A DNA stretch of 64,000 bases from Adiantum capillus-veneris. Lineage: Eukaryota; Streptophyta; Polypodiopsida; Polypodiales; Pteridaceae. How positions within the stretch are numbered: position 1 is the first letter of the stretch; each line of letters starts with the position of its first letter. Location of the stretch: contig CM043963.1 of assembly GCA_014529385.2 (NCBI GenBank), positions 97,684,412 to 97,748,411 of the forward strand, read 5' to 3'. The position numbers and the translations under genes were made by a program. Positions 1 through 10,403 of the stretch are shown here, piece by piece. The notes beneath the pieces were generated by a model. That model was not told the origin of the DNA. It did no database searches and saw only the letters and a program-made list of their open reading frames with translations.

Positions 1-1
1 G

Positions 2-613
2 CAACAAGTCAAAAGACAACTTAGCCAAATTGATTTACAAAATGCACCTACATTTGAAGAATGGCTAAAACAATCACAACTCTCCATGGAACAATACTTG
101 CTTGCATTGCAAGCGACTATCTCAGGCCCCACTATTTTTCTCAGACGCAAACCAACCGATATATTCACAAACAAATTCAACAAATCAATAGCTTTGCTTT
201 GGGATGCAAACAGAGATATACAGCTCATGCTAAACACACATGGAGCAGCAAGCTATTGAACTTCATACATGACAAAAATGGACAACACATTGATAGAAGC
301 AATCAAGACACAAGTCAATGCCTGTGTTACAAACAATGCAACAACGTTAGAGAGACTACCAAAAGTTGGTAGCACAATCCTTAATATACAGCAAATTAGT
401 TCACAACAAGCTGCTTACATCTACCTCTCACTTCCATTGTATAGCTCCTCTAGAGAATTCATGTACGTAAATACTAATCCACCTGAAGAGTGCACTGTAG
501 TCCTAAAAAGAAAGAATGCCTTGCAAAAATTGCACCCTGACACTACAGAAATATTCTCTGCCTCCGTCATTGACAAATATGCCTCCAGACCTCGCTCCTT
601 CTTCACCATGTGA
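2..613 (+). pseudogene. Helitron Rep/helicase protein, C-terminal part of Rep region (5' truncated by window)
   Basis: Reading from base 2 gives a protein with the Helitron signature after the Rep (HUH) domain: TIFLRRKPTD, then WDANRDIQLML, then SY..SYMTKM. This matches the conserved pattern of a lone basic patch, N-x-DIQ and the Y-x-SY-x-K motif known from Helitron replicases. A TGA at 257-259 replaces one codon of the SY..SY motif; the same frame then continues to 613 through a segment typical of the Rep-helicase linker (QQAAYIYLSLPLYSSSREFMY). The HUH nuclease motifs would lie upstream, outside the window. In a live element this protein nicks and joins single strands during rolling-circle transposition. 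The helicase follows directly. I am fairly sure of the family and sure that the copy is broken. Confidence 0.75.
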
Positions 614-2458
614 TTGGCTCAGTTTGTATCCACAACTGGAAACCCCTCCAGACCTGACAAGCTGTTGCGAAGGGCACGCATCATACGTTACATTAGATAT
701 AGTAAAGCCAAAGACCCTGAAAGCCACTACAGAGAACAATGCCTTCTTCTCTTGCCATGATCTAGACATGAGAATCAGCACCTACGTGAAGGCTTATCTT
801 GGATCGATGTCTACACTTCGAACATCGAGACAGTGAAAAACAATGAATCACAGTTTGTTGTCGAACCAATTTCACTAGACAAATTCGCTACAATCATCAC
901 AACCTCACGTAGCACAAACAATCCAAGTTCCTTAAACAATTCCGACAATGTCAACGTGATGATCAGCACCCCATCAAAGCAACCGACCAAGAAACCATTT
1001 GCCTTACATTTTTCCAAACACATTGGCATGACCAATGAGGATTTCCACACGTCAATAAAGAAAGTAAACCCACAACAACGACTTATACTCGACGACATCA
1101 TGCTCAGAAAACGCATAGCACCATGAGAAAAGATACATCTTTTCCTCACAGGTAGAGCAGGCACTGGAAAAACGTTCACGTTGCTCTTGTTGGTTGAAGT
1201 CCTCATTCGATTATACACGCACAAGTCAAGTCACAATGCTGACTTTCCCAAGGCACTACTAATGGCATATACAGGGAAGGCATCGTTCAACATTGGTGGT
1301 ACAACTATACACTCAACTTTATGTTTGCCTTTGATAACTACCGCACACACAAGCCTTGGAGAAGAAAAGCTAGATGCATTGTCCTTACTTTATCACGATT
1401 TGGAGCTTGTAGTGTTCGATGAAGTCTCCTTGATAGGGTCAAGTGTCTTCTCTTTGTCCGACTCATGTCTTCATGCCATCAAGAGAAAACACGACCAGCC
1501 TTTTGGTGGCCTTGACGTCATACTTTGTGTGACCTCTGCCAAGCTAGCCCAGTCAAAGACTCTTGGATATTCACAATCAAGCAACCTCTCGTTGAGGCAG
1601 TCGCACCTTCGTACTCACGTGAACTCCCTAAGTGCTACGAACTAACAACTACCATGAGACAAACCGATCAACAGTTTATAGAGGTGCTCAATCGAATGAG
1701 AATTGGTTCACACACTAGCAACGATATTGCATACATTAACAACTCCTTCCACAGGGAGTTGCCTGCTGACATAACCATATCGCACCTATTCTACTATAAC
1801 AAAGCGAAGGACGAGCACAACGAAAAGGCCTTCGCACAGTTGCCCGGTGAGCCACACATATCCAAAGCAATTGACAAGCATGCCAATACTTGCAGCAAAA
1901 CAATAGCAATACCATTGGATGCCAAGCAAACTGCGGGGCTCCAAGCAACATTGTGCTTGAAGCGAGGCTTGGTGGTCAAGTTATGTGCCGGAAATCTAGA
2001 CATTGTCGATGGTCTTGTCAATGGTGTAGAAGGCGTTTACAAGCTCTGCACTACAGTCTTTGAACAACATGTCTCTAGATTCATTTCACCAATCCCAATA
2101 TAGGGCAAAAACAAAGAATGAACACGCCCACCTCCACACACCACTCACATCGGCTGGCTGGACACCAATTCTTCACATTGCACGTGAATTCCAAATTGGC
2201 AAAAACCACCTCAATACCCTCACACGCAAGCAATTCCCGATTCAGCGTGCTGTGGCACGCACAATTCATCGATCACAAGGGCTTACACTCAACACATTGG
2301 CTTTCAGCCACAGAGGAATTAGATCTCATGGACTCACCTACACTGCTCTCACACGCATTTGTGACATTACAAATCTGTATTTGATACACAACCTGCTCCC
2401 CAACGACGTTCGTGTCGACCCAAGTGTCCTTGAAGAGCTCCATAGATTGAGAACATAA
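614..2458 (+). pseudogene. Helitron PIF1-type helicase domain, decayed
   Basis: This continues the Helitron protein with a PIF1-family SF1 DNA helicase. Walker A (GRAGTGKT) is encoded at 1151-1174, Walker B (VVFDEVSLIG) near 1405-1440. Motif III (DLCQASPV) appears near 1525-1555, but in a different frame. The C-terminal motifs (TIHRSQGLTL and YTALTR) lie near 2255-2375. The reading jumps between all three frames and has an in-frame TGA at about 1124, so the copy cannot make one protein. The role in the family is unwinding DNA during rolling-circle transposition. Order and spacing (Rep end, helicase, then endonuclease at 2509-3120) support one element. Host PIF1 is less likely because the Helitron-specific Rep tail lies immediately upstream. 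Confidence 0.8.
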
Positions 2459-2508
2459 GCAACTTATTCTCCCATTCAAAAGCAATTACATCTCCATCAA
2501 GATACACA

Positions 2509-3120
2509 TTACATTGTGCAATCACTAAACGTCATTTCCCTTAGAAAGCATACAGACGATATCATCCATGACACAAGTCTAATGGCCTCCGACGTGCTCT
2601 GCCTCCAAGAGACTCGACTACATGCGACGACCATTCCAGGATTCCAGAGCATATCCTCAACACAACTATGCGGCGTGTCAATTCTCCATAAAAGCAAACT
2701 GATACCCATGTAAACACACATATGCATAAACCACACTCTTGAAATAGTTTGTGCAACTTTCCACTGCACAAACAAGCACGTGGCGAGGTCGTCTCGCTCT
2801 ACAGGGCACCAGCGTCATCGCTCCCAGCGTTCCTAGAGAGCATCTCTAGCCTCCTCGATTCAACGAGCACCATGCGCCCACTGATCATAATGGGAGATTT
2901 CAACATTGACGCACTTGATGAACCCATCACATACAAAACCCTATCCACCCTCATTCACGAGCATGGACTCCATCAATTGATACACCATCCAGCCACAACA
3001 CACAGCTCTACCCTCGACCACATACAAATTAGCACTAATCTGTCACAAACCATGTCTGGCACCAACTACAACTATTGGTCCGACCACTCAGCCACATACC
3101 TCCTCATCGCAAAAGGCTAG
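2509..3120 (+). pseudogene. EEP (AP-endonuclease-like) domain downstream of the Helitron helicase
   Basis: Two frame-shifted pieces form an exonuclease-endonuclease-phosphatase fold. The first (about 2516-2713) has SLNVISLRKH and then LCLQETRL, which contains the metal-binding Glu. The second (about 2749-3120) has MGDFNID, then TLDHI, then YWSDHSA, the catalytic Asp/Asn and Asp-His motifs of this superfamily. It begins only about 50 bp after the helicase stop and has the same strand. Known Helentron/Helitron2-type elements carry such an endonuclease after the helicase, whereas typical flowering-plant Helitrons instead carry RPA-like proteins. An unrelated LINE endonuclease beside the helicase is the alternative. 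No LINE RT follows, which argues against that. Confidence 0.65.
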
Positions 3121-4974
3121 CCTTCCCTTGTCTTCTGTAGGCCACCGTGAGTTCTCACCTTGTTTTGGTGCTTTATAGTTTGTGTGTGCATGTGCACATG
3201 TGCACACATGCATGCACTTGCATGTGGATGTGAGTGTGGGTTTCCTTGTGGTGAGTGTGTCAAGTGGGCTTGCATGTGGATGTGTGTGTGGGTTTCCTTT
3301 TGATGATATTGTGTGTACATTGTTGTGTGTGTAGGCAACAAGAAATAGCAAAATTAGATAAATTGGTTTTTTTTATTGGGCCATACTCACAATTTTGCAT
3401 GAAGATGTTATATCATCCTTGCAAATAATGTACAATGAACCTCAACACTACTTGTGTTTTGAGGGGACAACACTTCCAAAGAGGGGCTGGTGGCTTCAAA
3501 AACAGAAGAGTTACTAAGATAGTTACCCAAGAAGGCTTTAATAACTTGATTCCAATCTTCAAAGCTCTTGTGTTTTCTAATGGAGATGATCACTTACCTG
3601 CTTTTTTGTACAGTCTCTTTGACGCTGGCCGTCGAGAAACATTTTTCAAAAATGTGATGGCTCCTTGCCTTCCAAACTTGAAACTTAAATGAAACCCAAG
3701 AATTGTAGGCAAATAATCAATGCAAGTGTATTCACTATCTCCCTACTCCCTCTACTTTCTCACGTTTCATTTAGCAAAATCTCATGAAATTCCCTCCGTT
3801 CTCAGTATTCCATTAGAAAACGTGATCACAAGCTTGAACAGATCATGATGGTCGATCTGGAGTAGTATCCTCAAATGATACTATCTTCCACCATGGGTTA
3901 GCTAGTAGTGCGAGTCAAGTGCACTGCTACCTTGTCTTATTTCCTTGCTTTTTTTTAAAAGCGTCATGCCGTGTGTCCAACCACTTGCCTTGACCCCAAT
4001 GACCTGGGTCTTGCATCGCTTATCCTCCTACCATGCACCCACACAGCTGGCGTTGTGCAGAACATCGACTGCTCACATCCTCTTCTGCCCGCACTTGCCT
4101 TGCTCTCGGCCACATGGAGATCACTTATTTTCTTCACCAATTCACACTTCCTTTTCCCCTCTTCCATCCACGAGATAGAATCACACGATATTTTGGTTAA
4201 TGAAACCAGAAAAAACTTTTGTTCAACCTACTCACTAATCCGATTCTAGCCAAGGTGATACAAGTGGTAGAAGGTGCAATATGTAAAGCAATTGCCCATA
4301 TTGGTACCTATTACAACCACAAACAAAACATAGGATTAGTTTTATAAGTGGAAGGCAGGTGTCATGATACAAGCATAGTTGTTATCCATGTCAACCTCAC
4401 AAGTTGGCACTAAGAAGGCACGTGACCATTCATGGTAGATTGGTTGTACCAAGTGTAATATGGGCCAATAAGTGTAGCATGCATTATTGTTGTTTCCTTT
4501 TGTTCACAATCCTCACTCCTGCGAGAGTGGGTACAAGAACACCAAACCGTGTCCAAAGTGACAAAACATGTCAAAGTGAGAGTAAGCACTTGATCACTGT
4601 CAAAGTGGGAATATATCGACCACTGTAGAAGATGGCATAACACTGCAAACTTTTATGGCGAGAAGAGGTGGAAAACGAACAGAATTTCCTTTGTAAAATG
4701 AGTCAAAACTCAACGCAGACTTCAAGCCAAAAAACTGCAGATAACTGTTAGAGTGGGAGTCAACTTGACCACTAAACCATCAGAGAGCAAACTGTGAATA
4801 CGTGCAAACCATGGCGAGAATCTGGGAAAAATCCGAAAGAGTTTCTCCTGGACACTGATTAAAAACTCAAAAAATCTCACCAAATCGCATGAAAACTAGA
4901 CACACAGTGTCTCAGTAAACAGATCCACAAATGGTCTACATACACTGCCAAAAGCCTGGCAAACTAGCTTTGAT
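3121..4974. other. Non-coding stretch after the Helitron
   Basis: No recognisable gene. There is a GT-rich patch at 3180-3330 that includes a perfect 16-bp palindrome at 3191-3206 (TGTGCACATGTGCACA). It also holds a partly duplicated unit of about 50 bp (copies starting near 3218 and 3269). The 85-aa reading frame at 3435-3692 resembles nothing I know. The rest is AT-rich unique-looking sequence up to the breakpoint at about 4975. The 3' end of the Helitron should lie somewhere here but I could not identify it. Confidence 0.5.
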
Positions 4975-5383
4975 CAAGGACAAGGATCCAGAAGTAAGTT
5001 GGTGTGTGCACTAGTGGAAAAGCTAGGTATTCAAAATCGGTTTTCATCTCCATATCATCCACAATGTAATGGTTTGGTGGAAAGTGCCAATGGACAGATA
5101 GTCAAGATGCTTACTAAGTACATCTACAAGCAGGTTGAAGAGTGGGAGTCTAACCTTGACAAATGTTTGTGGGCTTACAGGACTTCTTACAAAGTGGCTA
5201 CCAACTTTACTCCTTATGAGTTGGTTTATGGCAAGGAAGCAGTATTGCCCGTGCATGTGCAGTTAGAAGCGCTCAAAGGTTTGTGGCGGGTTGATAAAGC
5301 TCATCAAGATGTTTTGCAGGATAAGATTACAAGTCTTGAAGCTTTGAAGATGGATCTAAAGTGGCAAAGGACTTCTACGTGAA
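4975..5383 (+). pseudogene. Ty3/Gypsy integrase, C-terminal half of the catalytic core (inverted segment)
   Basis: The plus-strand frame reads KLVCALVEKLGIQN, then SSPYHPQCNGLVESANGQ, then WAYRTSYK and TPYELVYGKEA. This is the second half of a retroviral-type integrase core, with the YHPQ-NG-E block that holds the last catalytic Glu. It begins where the minus-strand integrase at 6665-7475 stops, at the LISD position, so the two halves point towards each other. The intact order is seen in the second copy at 20.4-21.6 kb. It ends at about residue LEALKMD, where a foreign short LTR begins (5384). The usual integrase tail is absent. Confidence 0.8.
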
Positions 5384-5581
5384 TGTTGGGCACTTCGCCT
5401 TTGCCCGCGCGGACGTCCAGTGTCCGACCTCCCGTCCACGTGTGTACATACCCTTATTCTTCATTACATATGAGAATAAGGAGCTCCTCATATTAAGTCT
5501 TGCGAAGCTGCTCCACCCACACCAGATTGTGCTCTTCTCCCTTTCTCGCACGCACGCATCCGTGCACACGCGCACTCATCA
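5384..5581 (+). repeat. Short LTR (198 bp) fused to the Gypsy integrase
   Basis: The segment starts TGTTGGG and ends CTCATCA, the TG...CA form of an LTR. It is followed after two bases by an initiator-tRNA-Met type primer site. It contains a conserved central block with CCCTTATTC and GAATAAGG arms around CATATG. A close copy, 204 bp, lies at 21629-21832 in the same context. Its length and primer type differ from the Gypsy element's own ends at 11.1-11.9 kb (primer TGGTGCCCCCAC), so it belongs to another, TRIM- or Copia-like, element. Confidence 0.65.
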
Positions 5582-5583
5582 AT

Positions 5584-5595
5584 TGGTATCATAGC
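5584..5595 (+). promoter_or_regulatory. Primer binding site, tRNA-iMet type (one mismatch)
   Basis: TGGTATCATAGC differs by one base from TGGTATCAGAGC, the common plant retrotransposon site complementary to initiator tRNA-Met. The copy at 21835-21846 is exact. It sits 2 bp after the LTR end. Confidence 0.75.
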
Positions 5596-6664
5596 TACGG
5601 CTAGGCGGCGACTGCGATCTCTCGGTGTCGATGGAGTTCGATGCTTGGCGGCGTCAATCGGAGGCGGTTCGACACGGATTTAGAAAGTAGATCTCAGAGA
5701 TCAAGGTAACAGGAGCTTACACTCCACCAGGCAAAAGGGGAGAGAGAGATCAAGTTTTTTGTGAGCTACGGACACTGAGAAGCAGGTCGCTTAGGTTTGG
5801 CAGCTTGATAGCTGTTCAGTATTTTGGCCATAACTTGAGCTAAGAAGCTCCGATTTCAAAACTTTTTTATTCAAAATGTAGATCCCTTCAAGATCTACAA
5901 CTTTGTAGAAAAAATTGTTTTCTGATTCGGAGTGAAGGTGGGTCGAAAATCCAAAACACAGAGACTGTGTTTTTCAAGACAGTTTGGTGTACAACTGCTT
6001 GGAGAGTGAAATGAGATTGAGAGAAAACGAATTATGTGAGAACACACTCGCTATGTGCGGGTGAGTAAGCACGGTGTTATCCAAAATCGGTCTTCTAGCA
6101 TCGTCTACCGCCTCGAGCATTGACCGCTTTGCTTGGTGCATCGGTTTCGACACCGATTTGCAGCTATTTGACTAGCGCTTTCGCTCGGCGGTGGAAGCTG
6201 ACATCGAGTGTTTTCTCGACTTCGAGCACAAGCAACCATAGCATTGGCACTTCCGCATGGCGGTGGAAGACGGCTTCGACGGCCATCCCCGGCTTTAAGA
6301 CCCTTACGGTCATCTCCAGTTTTGGCTCGGATGGCACATACCGACACATATGGCTCTGACGGACCATTCCAGAGCAAGTTTCTTCCTTTCGCGCACATAG
6401 CTCTTGGAAAGAATTTTCGATCAACGTGTTTATCGATCGATGAGGTAGTATTTGTCAGTTTCTCAGCGGTTTTGCTCAGAGGTTGTAGTGCAGCTTGTAT
6501 GAAGCATTAGAGAGCAGTTTTTTGCACAGTTTGTTGCAATTTCATGCTATGTATGCATATGTGGATATAGCTTGAGCTAGTATATAGCTTGAGCTAGTAT
6601 ATAGCTCGTAGGTACCAGATTTACAAGTTTACAAGTATTTTTGGACAGGTACACATCCATAGAG
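5596..6664 (+). other. 5' leader of the short-LTR element, no gene
   Basis: The first 300 bp (GATCTCTCGGTG..., then the block AGGAGCTTACACTCCACC and the block CATAACTTGAGCTAAGAAGC) is shared with 21.85-22.37 kb. Beyond about 5.9 kb no counterpart is seen. Reading frames at 6105-6510 are GC-richer but unrecognised. At 6565-6608 there is a 20-bp unit (TATAGCTTGAGCTAG...) repeated about two and a half times, ending close to the inversion breakpoint at about 6665. Confidence 0.55.
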
Positions 6665-7475
6665 CCACTCGGTCAGAGGAGATGAGCACCCAAGGCACCC
6701 TAAAACGACAACATATGCAATCAAAAACAAACTGAGCAACAGTATGAGCATTTACCTCTTTTACCGCTTTAGCCTCAACCCACCTGGTGAGATAGTCAAT
6801 GGCCACCACAATATACTTTTTACTGCTGTCTGACTTGGGCAATGGACCAATAGCATCCAAACCCCACTTTTCAAAGGCATCCTGTGCTATGATAGCCCCT
6901 TGCTGCTCGGCTACCAATCTTCCTTCACCCATTACTTGGCACTGATGGCATGTCTTGCACCAATAGTGCACATCCCTCACAACAGAAGGCCACCAAAACC
7001 CGCTTCTTAAAATACTAAACAAGTCTTGATCCTTACCTTGATGTCCGCTCTCCTCGTGGCACTGCTCCAATACCATACCAATTTCCTCTTTGTAAAGGAC
7101 TCGGCGCAACACTCCATCTTGACCATGCGTCATTAGATATTCTCCTACTAGAGTTAACTTTCGAGCTCTCTGAACAATCCTCCTCTTTTGTAGCTTTGAC
7201 AGCCCTTCAGAACATTGACCTGTGCTCAAGAAATCATCAATGTCTTTTAAAGTCTCCCTACCTGTATAAGTAGGTGGTGCCACATACAAACTCGACACAT
7301 GAGTTTGAACTCGACTGCTAGCCAATCGATCTACCTCCTGGTTTTGTTCCCTTCTAACATGTTTGAATTGCACCTCTTCAAAAAACTTCAACAGCTTCTT
7401 TATAGAAAAAAACCAATTCTTGAGGGAGAGAATCCCTTGCTTGATAGCCAACAGAGGATTGCCTTTTACTACCAA
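6665..7475 (-). pseudogene. Gypsy pol: end of second RNase H plus integrase N-terminal half
   Basis: The minus-strand frame starts in an RNase H tail (FKHVRREQNQEVDRLAS). It continues through the integrase zinc finger (HEESGHQGKD... and CKTCHQC, an H-H-C-C pattern) and enters the catalytic core (WGLDAIGPLPKS, IDYLTRWVEAKAV). It breaks at LISSDR, the position of the second catalytic Asp; the remainder of the core lies inverted at 4975-5383. In the family, integrase inserts the element's DNA copy into the chromosome. The frame is otherwise open for 270 residues, so decay before the inversion was modest here. Confidence 0.85.
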
Positions 7476-7510
7476 CCTTGATATGCCAAACTCAATACAC
7501 TACTTTAGGC

Positions 7511-7960
7511 TCAAATGTAAAGTAATATACTTTGCCTCATTGTTGCTTGCACCTCTTCCAAGTCGTAAGCTTTTGAGAAAATGACTTTGCTATGTGGATC
7601 TTGGATGACCACACCTCCACCTGCTGTTTGTGTTACCCTTCTGTAAGTGCCATCAAACCACATAGTGAAGGCCCCTACCAGATCTGGTTCCTCTTTATCC
7701 TCCTCTCGCACCACCCTTGGATAAACTGGTAACTTGACTTCTTCGTTGACTAGGATATCCACCAAATGAGACCAACTCGTGTAATCTACCTTGAACTTGA
7801 ACTCAAACTCGTGGAGCTCTATCACCCACTTCAGGATCCGCTTTCTTGGCTTCAAGTGTAGCATCACTTCAGGAAAAAGATTATTAGTCGTCAACACATA
7901 AAATTTACGAATGATTAAATACACTTTGAACTTCCTGCAGGCAAAGACTAAAGCCATCAT
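7511..7960 (-). pseudogene. Gypsy pol: RNase H of RT plus start of an additional RNase H
   Basis: The first part (LVFACRKFKVYLI, then KPRKRILKWVIELHEFEF) is the RNase H and connection region usual after a Gypsy RT. It is followed by a second RNase H start (MWFDGTYRRV, then AGGGVVIQDP), whose C-terminal end is at 6665-7475. Two RNase H domains in series are known from the Tat-type branch of plant Gypsy elements, so I place the element near that branch. An in-frame break lies between 7476 and 7510. Confidence 0.75.
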
Positions 7961-8925
7961 CCACTACTCCGCTTCCGTATAGGTAGCCTCTCTCGGACTT
8001 TTTCCCCTACTCTCAAAGTAAACAGGCTTGTAACTTCTCCCCACCTTCTGTAACAGTACCGGCTCCAATGGCCAACATACGTACCGTCATAGCAATATAA
8101 AAGTCATCCTCTTGGTTGGTGTAGGTAGTAGACATAAAATACCCTTCACTTTGTCAAACGCTTCTTGAGCTTCATCATCCCATTGAAATCCGTGCACTTG
8201 CTGAGCCCCCTTCTGAAGAGGATAAACATTTTGGGACAACATCCAAAAGAAACGTGACATATATTTAACTTATGCACGAACGATGCCAACCTTGTTGCTC
8301 TGGTGGGAGGCTCCATGAGAACCAAAGCCTTCACTTTCTCTGGATCAACTTCTATACCATTTTGTGTGACCACATGGCCCAACAGCTGAGCGCGCGGTTG
8401 TGCCAACTTGCACTTCTTTGGGTTCAACTACCCTCCTTCCTTATCTAGCCTTTGAAAGCATAGCTTCAACTTGGACAGGTGTCCGGCCTTGGAACTATAA
8501 CAACCAATAACATCCATAAAAACCCTGATGAACTTACCCAAGTATGGTCCAAACACTTTGTTCATCTAGTCTTGAAATGTAGCATACGCATTCACCAATC
8601 CAAAAGGCATACTGTGGTAGGCAAAGCACCCCCATGGAGAGCTGAAGGTGGTCTTAAACTGAGCCTCCAAAGCAATATCAATATGAAAATACCCTGAAAA
8701 GCCATCCATGATAGAATAACACTCGTGGCCTGCAACCTGGTTTAGAATCTAGTCTTAAAATGGCAAGGTGTAGTGACTCCGCTTGGTTGCAACATTCAAG
8801 GGCTTATAGTCTACACATACCCACCACTTCCCGTTCTTCTTTGGAGCAATGACAACAGGTGAAACCCACTCAGACTCTTTCACTGGATAAATAATACTTG
8901 CCTCAAGCAACTTATTGATCTCTTG
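7961..8925 (-). pseudogene. Gypsy reverse transcriptase, catalytic part, decayed
   Basis: Minus-strand pieces read SEWVSPVVIAPKKNGKW, then SIMDGFSGYFHI, then SPWGCFAYHSMPFGL, then VFMDVIG, then LNPKKCKLAQPRAQLLGH. These are the ordered RT motifs of a Gypsy element. Several stops interrupt the frame (for example at about 8940, 8750, 8560, 8430). The catalytic box encoded at 8509-8520 reads FMDV where RT needs two Asp; the related fragment at 62.5 kb still has FMDD, so GAT has changed to GTT here. The enzyme would be inactive even without the stops. Confidence 0.8.
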
Positions 8926-9768
8926 TCATAAAGCCTCCTTTTGATTATCTCCCAACCTCCTTAGCTTATGCGCTTTTGGCCTGTACCGGTCTTTAAGTAG
9001 GATCCGTTGCTCTACTCCTCTAGCTCCTCTCACAACTTTATACTCAGTCGCAAATAAATTGGGATAAGATGCACATAGATCCATATAACCTTCCTTCTCT
9101 TGCTTGGTTAAATTTTCACCTAGCATATCTTCCACCTCTTTAATCTTTAGACTACAAACCGGAGCTTGCATACCTTTACTTGAACTGGCGAAATCTATAG
9201 TGACCCGGAGAAAATCTGTATCCAGCTTCAATAAGTCTTCATCACTCTCTTCCTCTTCGACACTGGTGGACCCTTCCTCATAAGTCAACTTAGTTTCATA
9301 TTCGTAACTGGTGCTAGAATCCCTGTTATCACCCCTGTCTCCTGGATGAAAGAGGCTCTCCCTGGTCTTCAAGTCAAGCACGATCTGCCTTCCATTCTCT
9401 CGATCTGGCAGGGTAAATACCCCCTTCTCCCAATCTTGTTTGGCCCCAATTTCCAACAACCATGGCCTCCCTAATATCATTGGATAAGAATTTTTACATG
9501 CCTTCATGACAAGGAAATCATTTAAGCATTCAATTCCCATGACCTTTACCTTCACATTCTACGCCACTCCCAAACATCGAGCTTTGGCATGGTTAGCCAT
9601 TCTCATTTGCACATTGAACCTGACAACTTTAATACCAATATCCCTCATGGCAGACTCGGTGATCACATAGTCCTGGGCACCACCATCAATATATGCTTGC
9701 ACATGATTCTTCTTTTCAAGCAAAACTTCCACCACTAGAAGCACATCGGTTGGACTCCCCACCCTCAA
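8926..9768 (-). pseudogene. Gypsy aspartic protease and RT N-terminal region
   Basis: The protease frame (9559-9768) has YIDGGAQDYVITES, the D-x-G active-site loop as DGG, followed by the flap region. After a one-codon break the frame (8926-9555) gives MILGRPWLLEIGA, the ILGR motif of retropepsin-like proteases. An acidic linker (EEEESDEDLL) and the approach to RT (LLKDRYRPKAHKLRRLG) follow. The second Gypsy family at 36.4 kb also has DGG, so this is probably a lineage trait rather than a mutation. The same acidic-linker region recurs at 61.84 kb. Confidence 0.75.
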
Positions 9769-9777
9769 GGATAGATT

Positions 9778-10384
9778 CTATATAGCATGCACATCTCCTC
9801 TTACTCGGGGAAGTCTCGTGCTGACACTGGTTGACCACCGCCTCCTTAATTTAGGGTTTAATGCAAGCAGCTGCCCAAAAGTGATGTTAGCTTTTTGATT
9901 TTGAACATCTCTTACAAGGTCATATTCAAGATTACCACATGCAAAATGAAAACCCTTCTGTGTAATCTCCCATCTTCGTCTTCTCTTGCTTGGCTCTATC
10001 TGCTCTCGACCTTCGTTCACCTTCTCTTTACCCTTCCTTACTCTAATTTCCCATTCCGTCTCACTCTCTCTTTCACCTCTTGGTCTTTTGTTGGCCATAA
10101 TATCAACCTCCTGCTTATCAACACCAATAATATTAACCCTTTGCACTTCATCATTACCTGACGGAGCTGGTTGTACTTGGTTATGACTGTTTGTTGCTCC
10201 CTTTGACCATTAAACTATGCCTGACCCTTGCCTCGACCAAACAGAGGATGCATATCGCCCCTTTCCCTCGGTGGATGAGGGAAATTTGGAGCATAGTGGC
10301 CCTCCTCTCTGCAATTATAACACATGTCGGGCAATTGCCTAGCCTTGACCCTTCCTGTCCTTGCCTGACCTCTGTCCATAACAC
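9778..10384 (-). pseudogene. Gypsy gag C-terminus with degenerate zinc knuckle, and gag-protease spacer
   Basis: Near 10270-10330 the minus strand encodes MCYNCREEGHYAPNF, a CCHC nucleocapsid knuckle in which the last Cys is Phe (codon TTC). The following segment (9778-10146) is basic (RKGKEKVNEGRE, KRRRRWE) and ends in ANITFGQLLALNPKLRR, the usual stretch before Gypsy proteases. The knuckle binds element RNA in the capsid. The lost Cys would be expected to impair zinc binding. Frame changes separate the two parts. Confidence 0.65.
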
Positions 10385-10403
10385 TTAAACATAATACGTG
10401 TAT

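Noticed and set aside
4882..4902. Helitron 3' end on the minus strand at AGACAC-ACA-GTGTCT
   Set aside because: The stem overlaps the CTAG itself instead of lying several bases before it, and no 5' end or sibling is seen.
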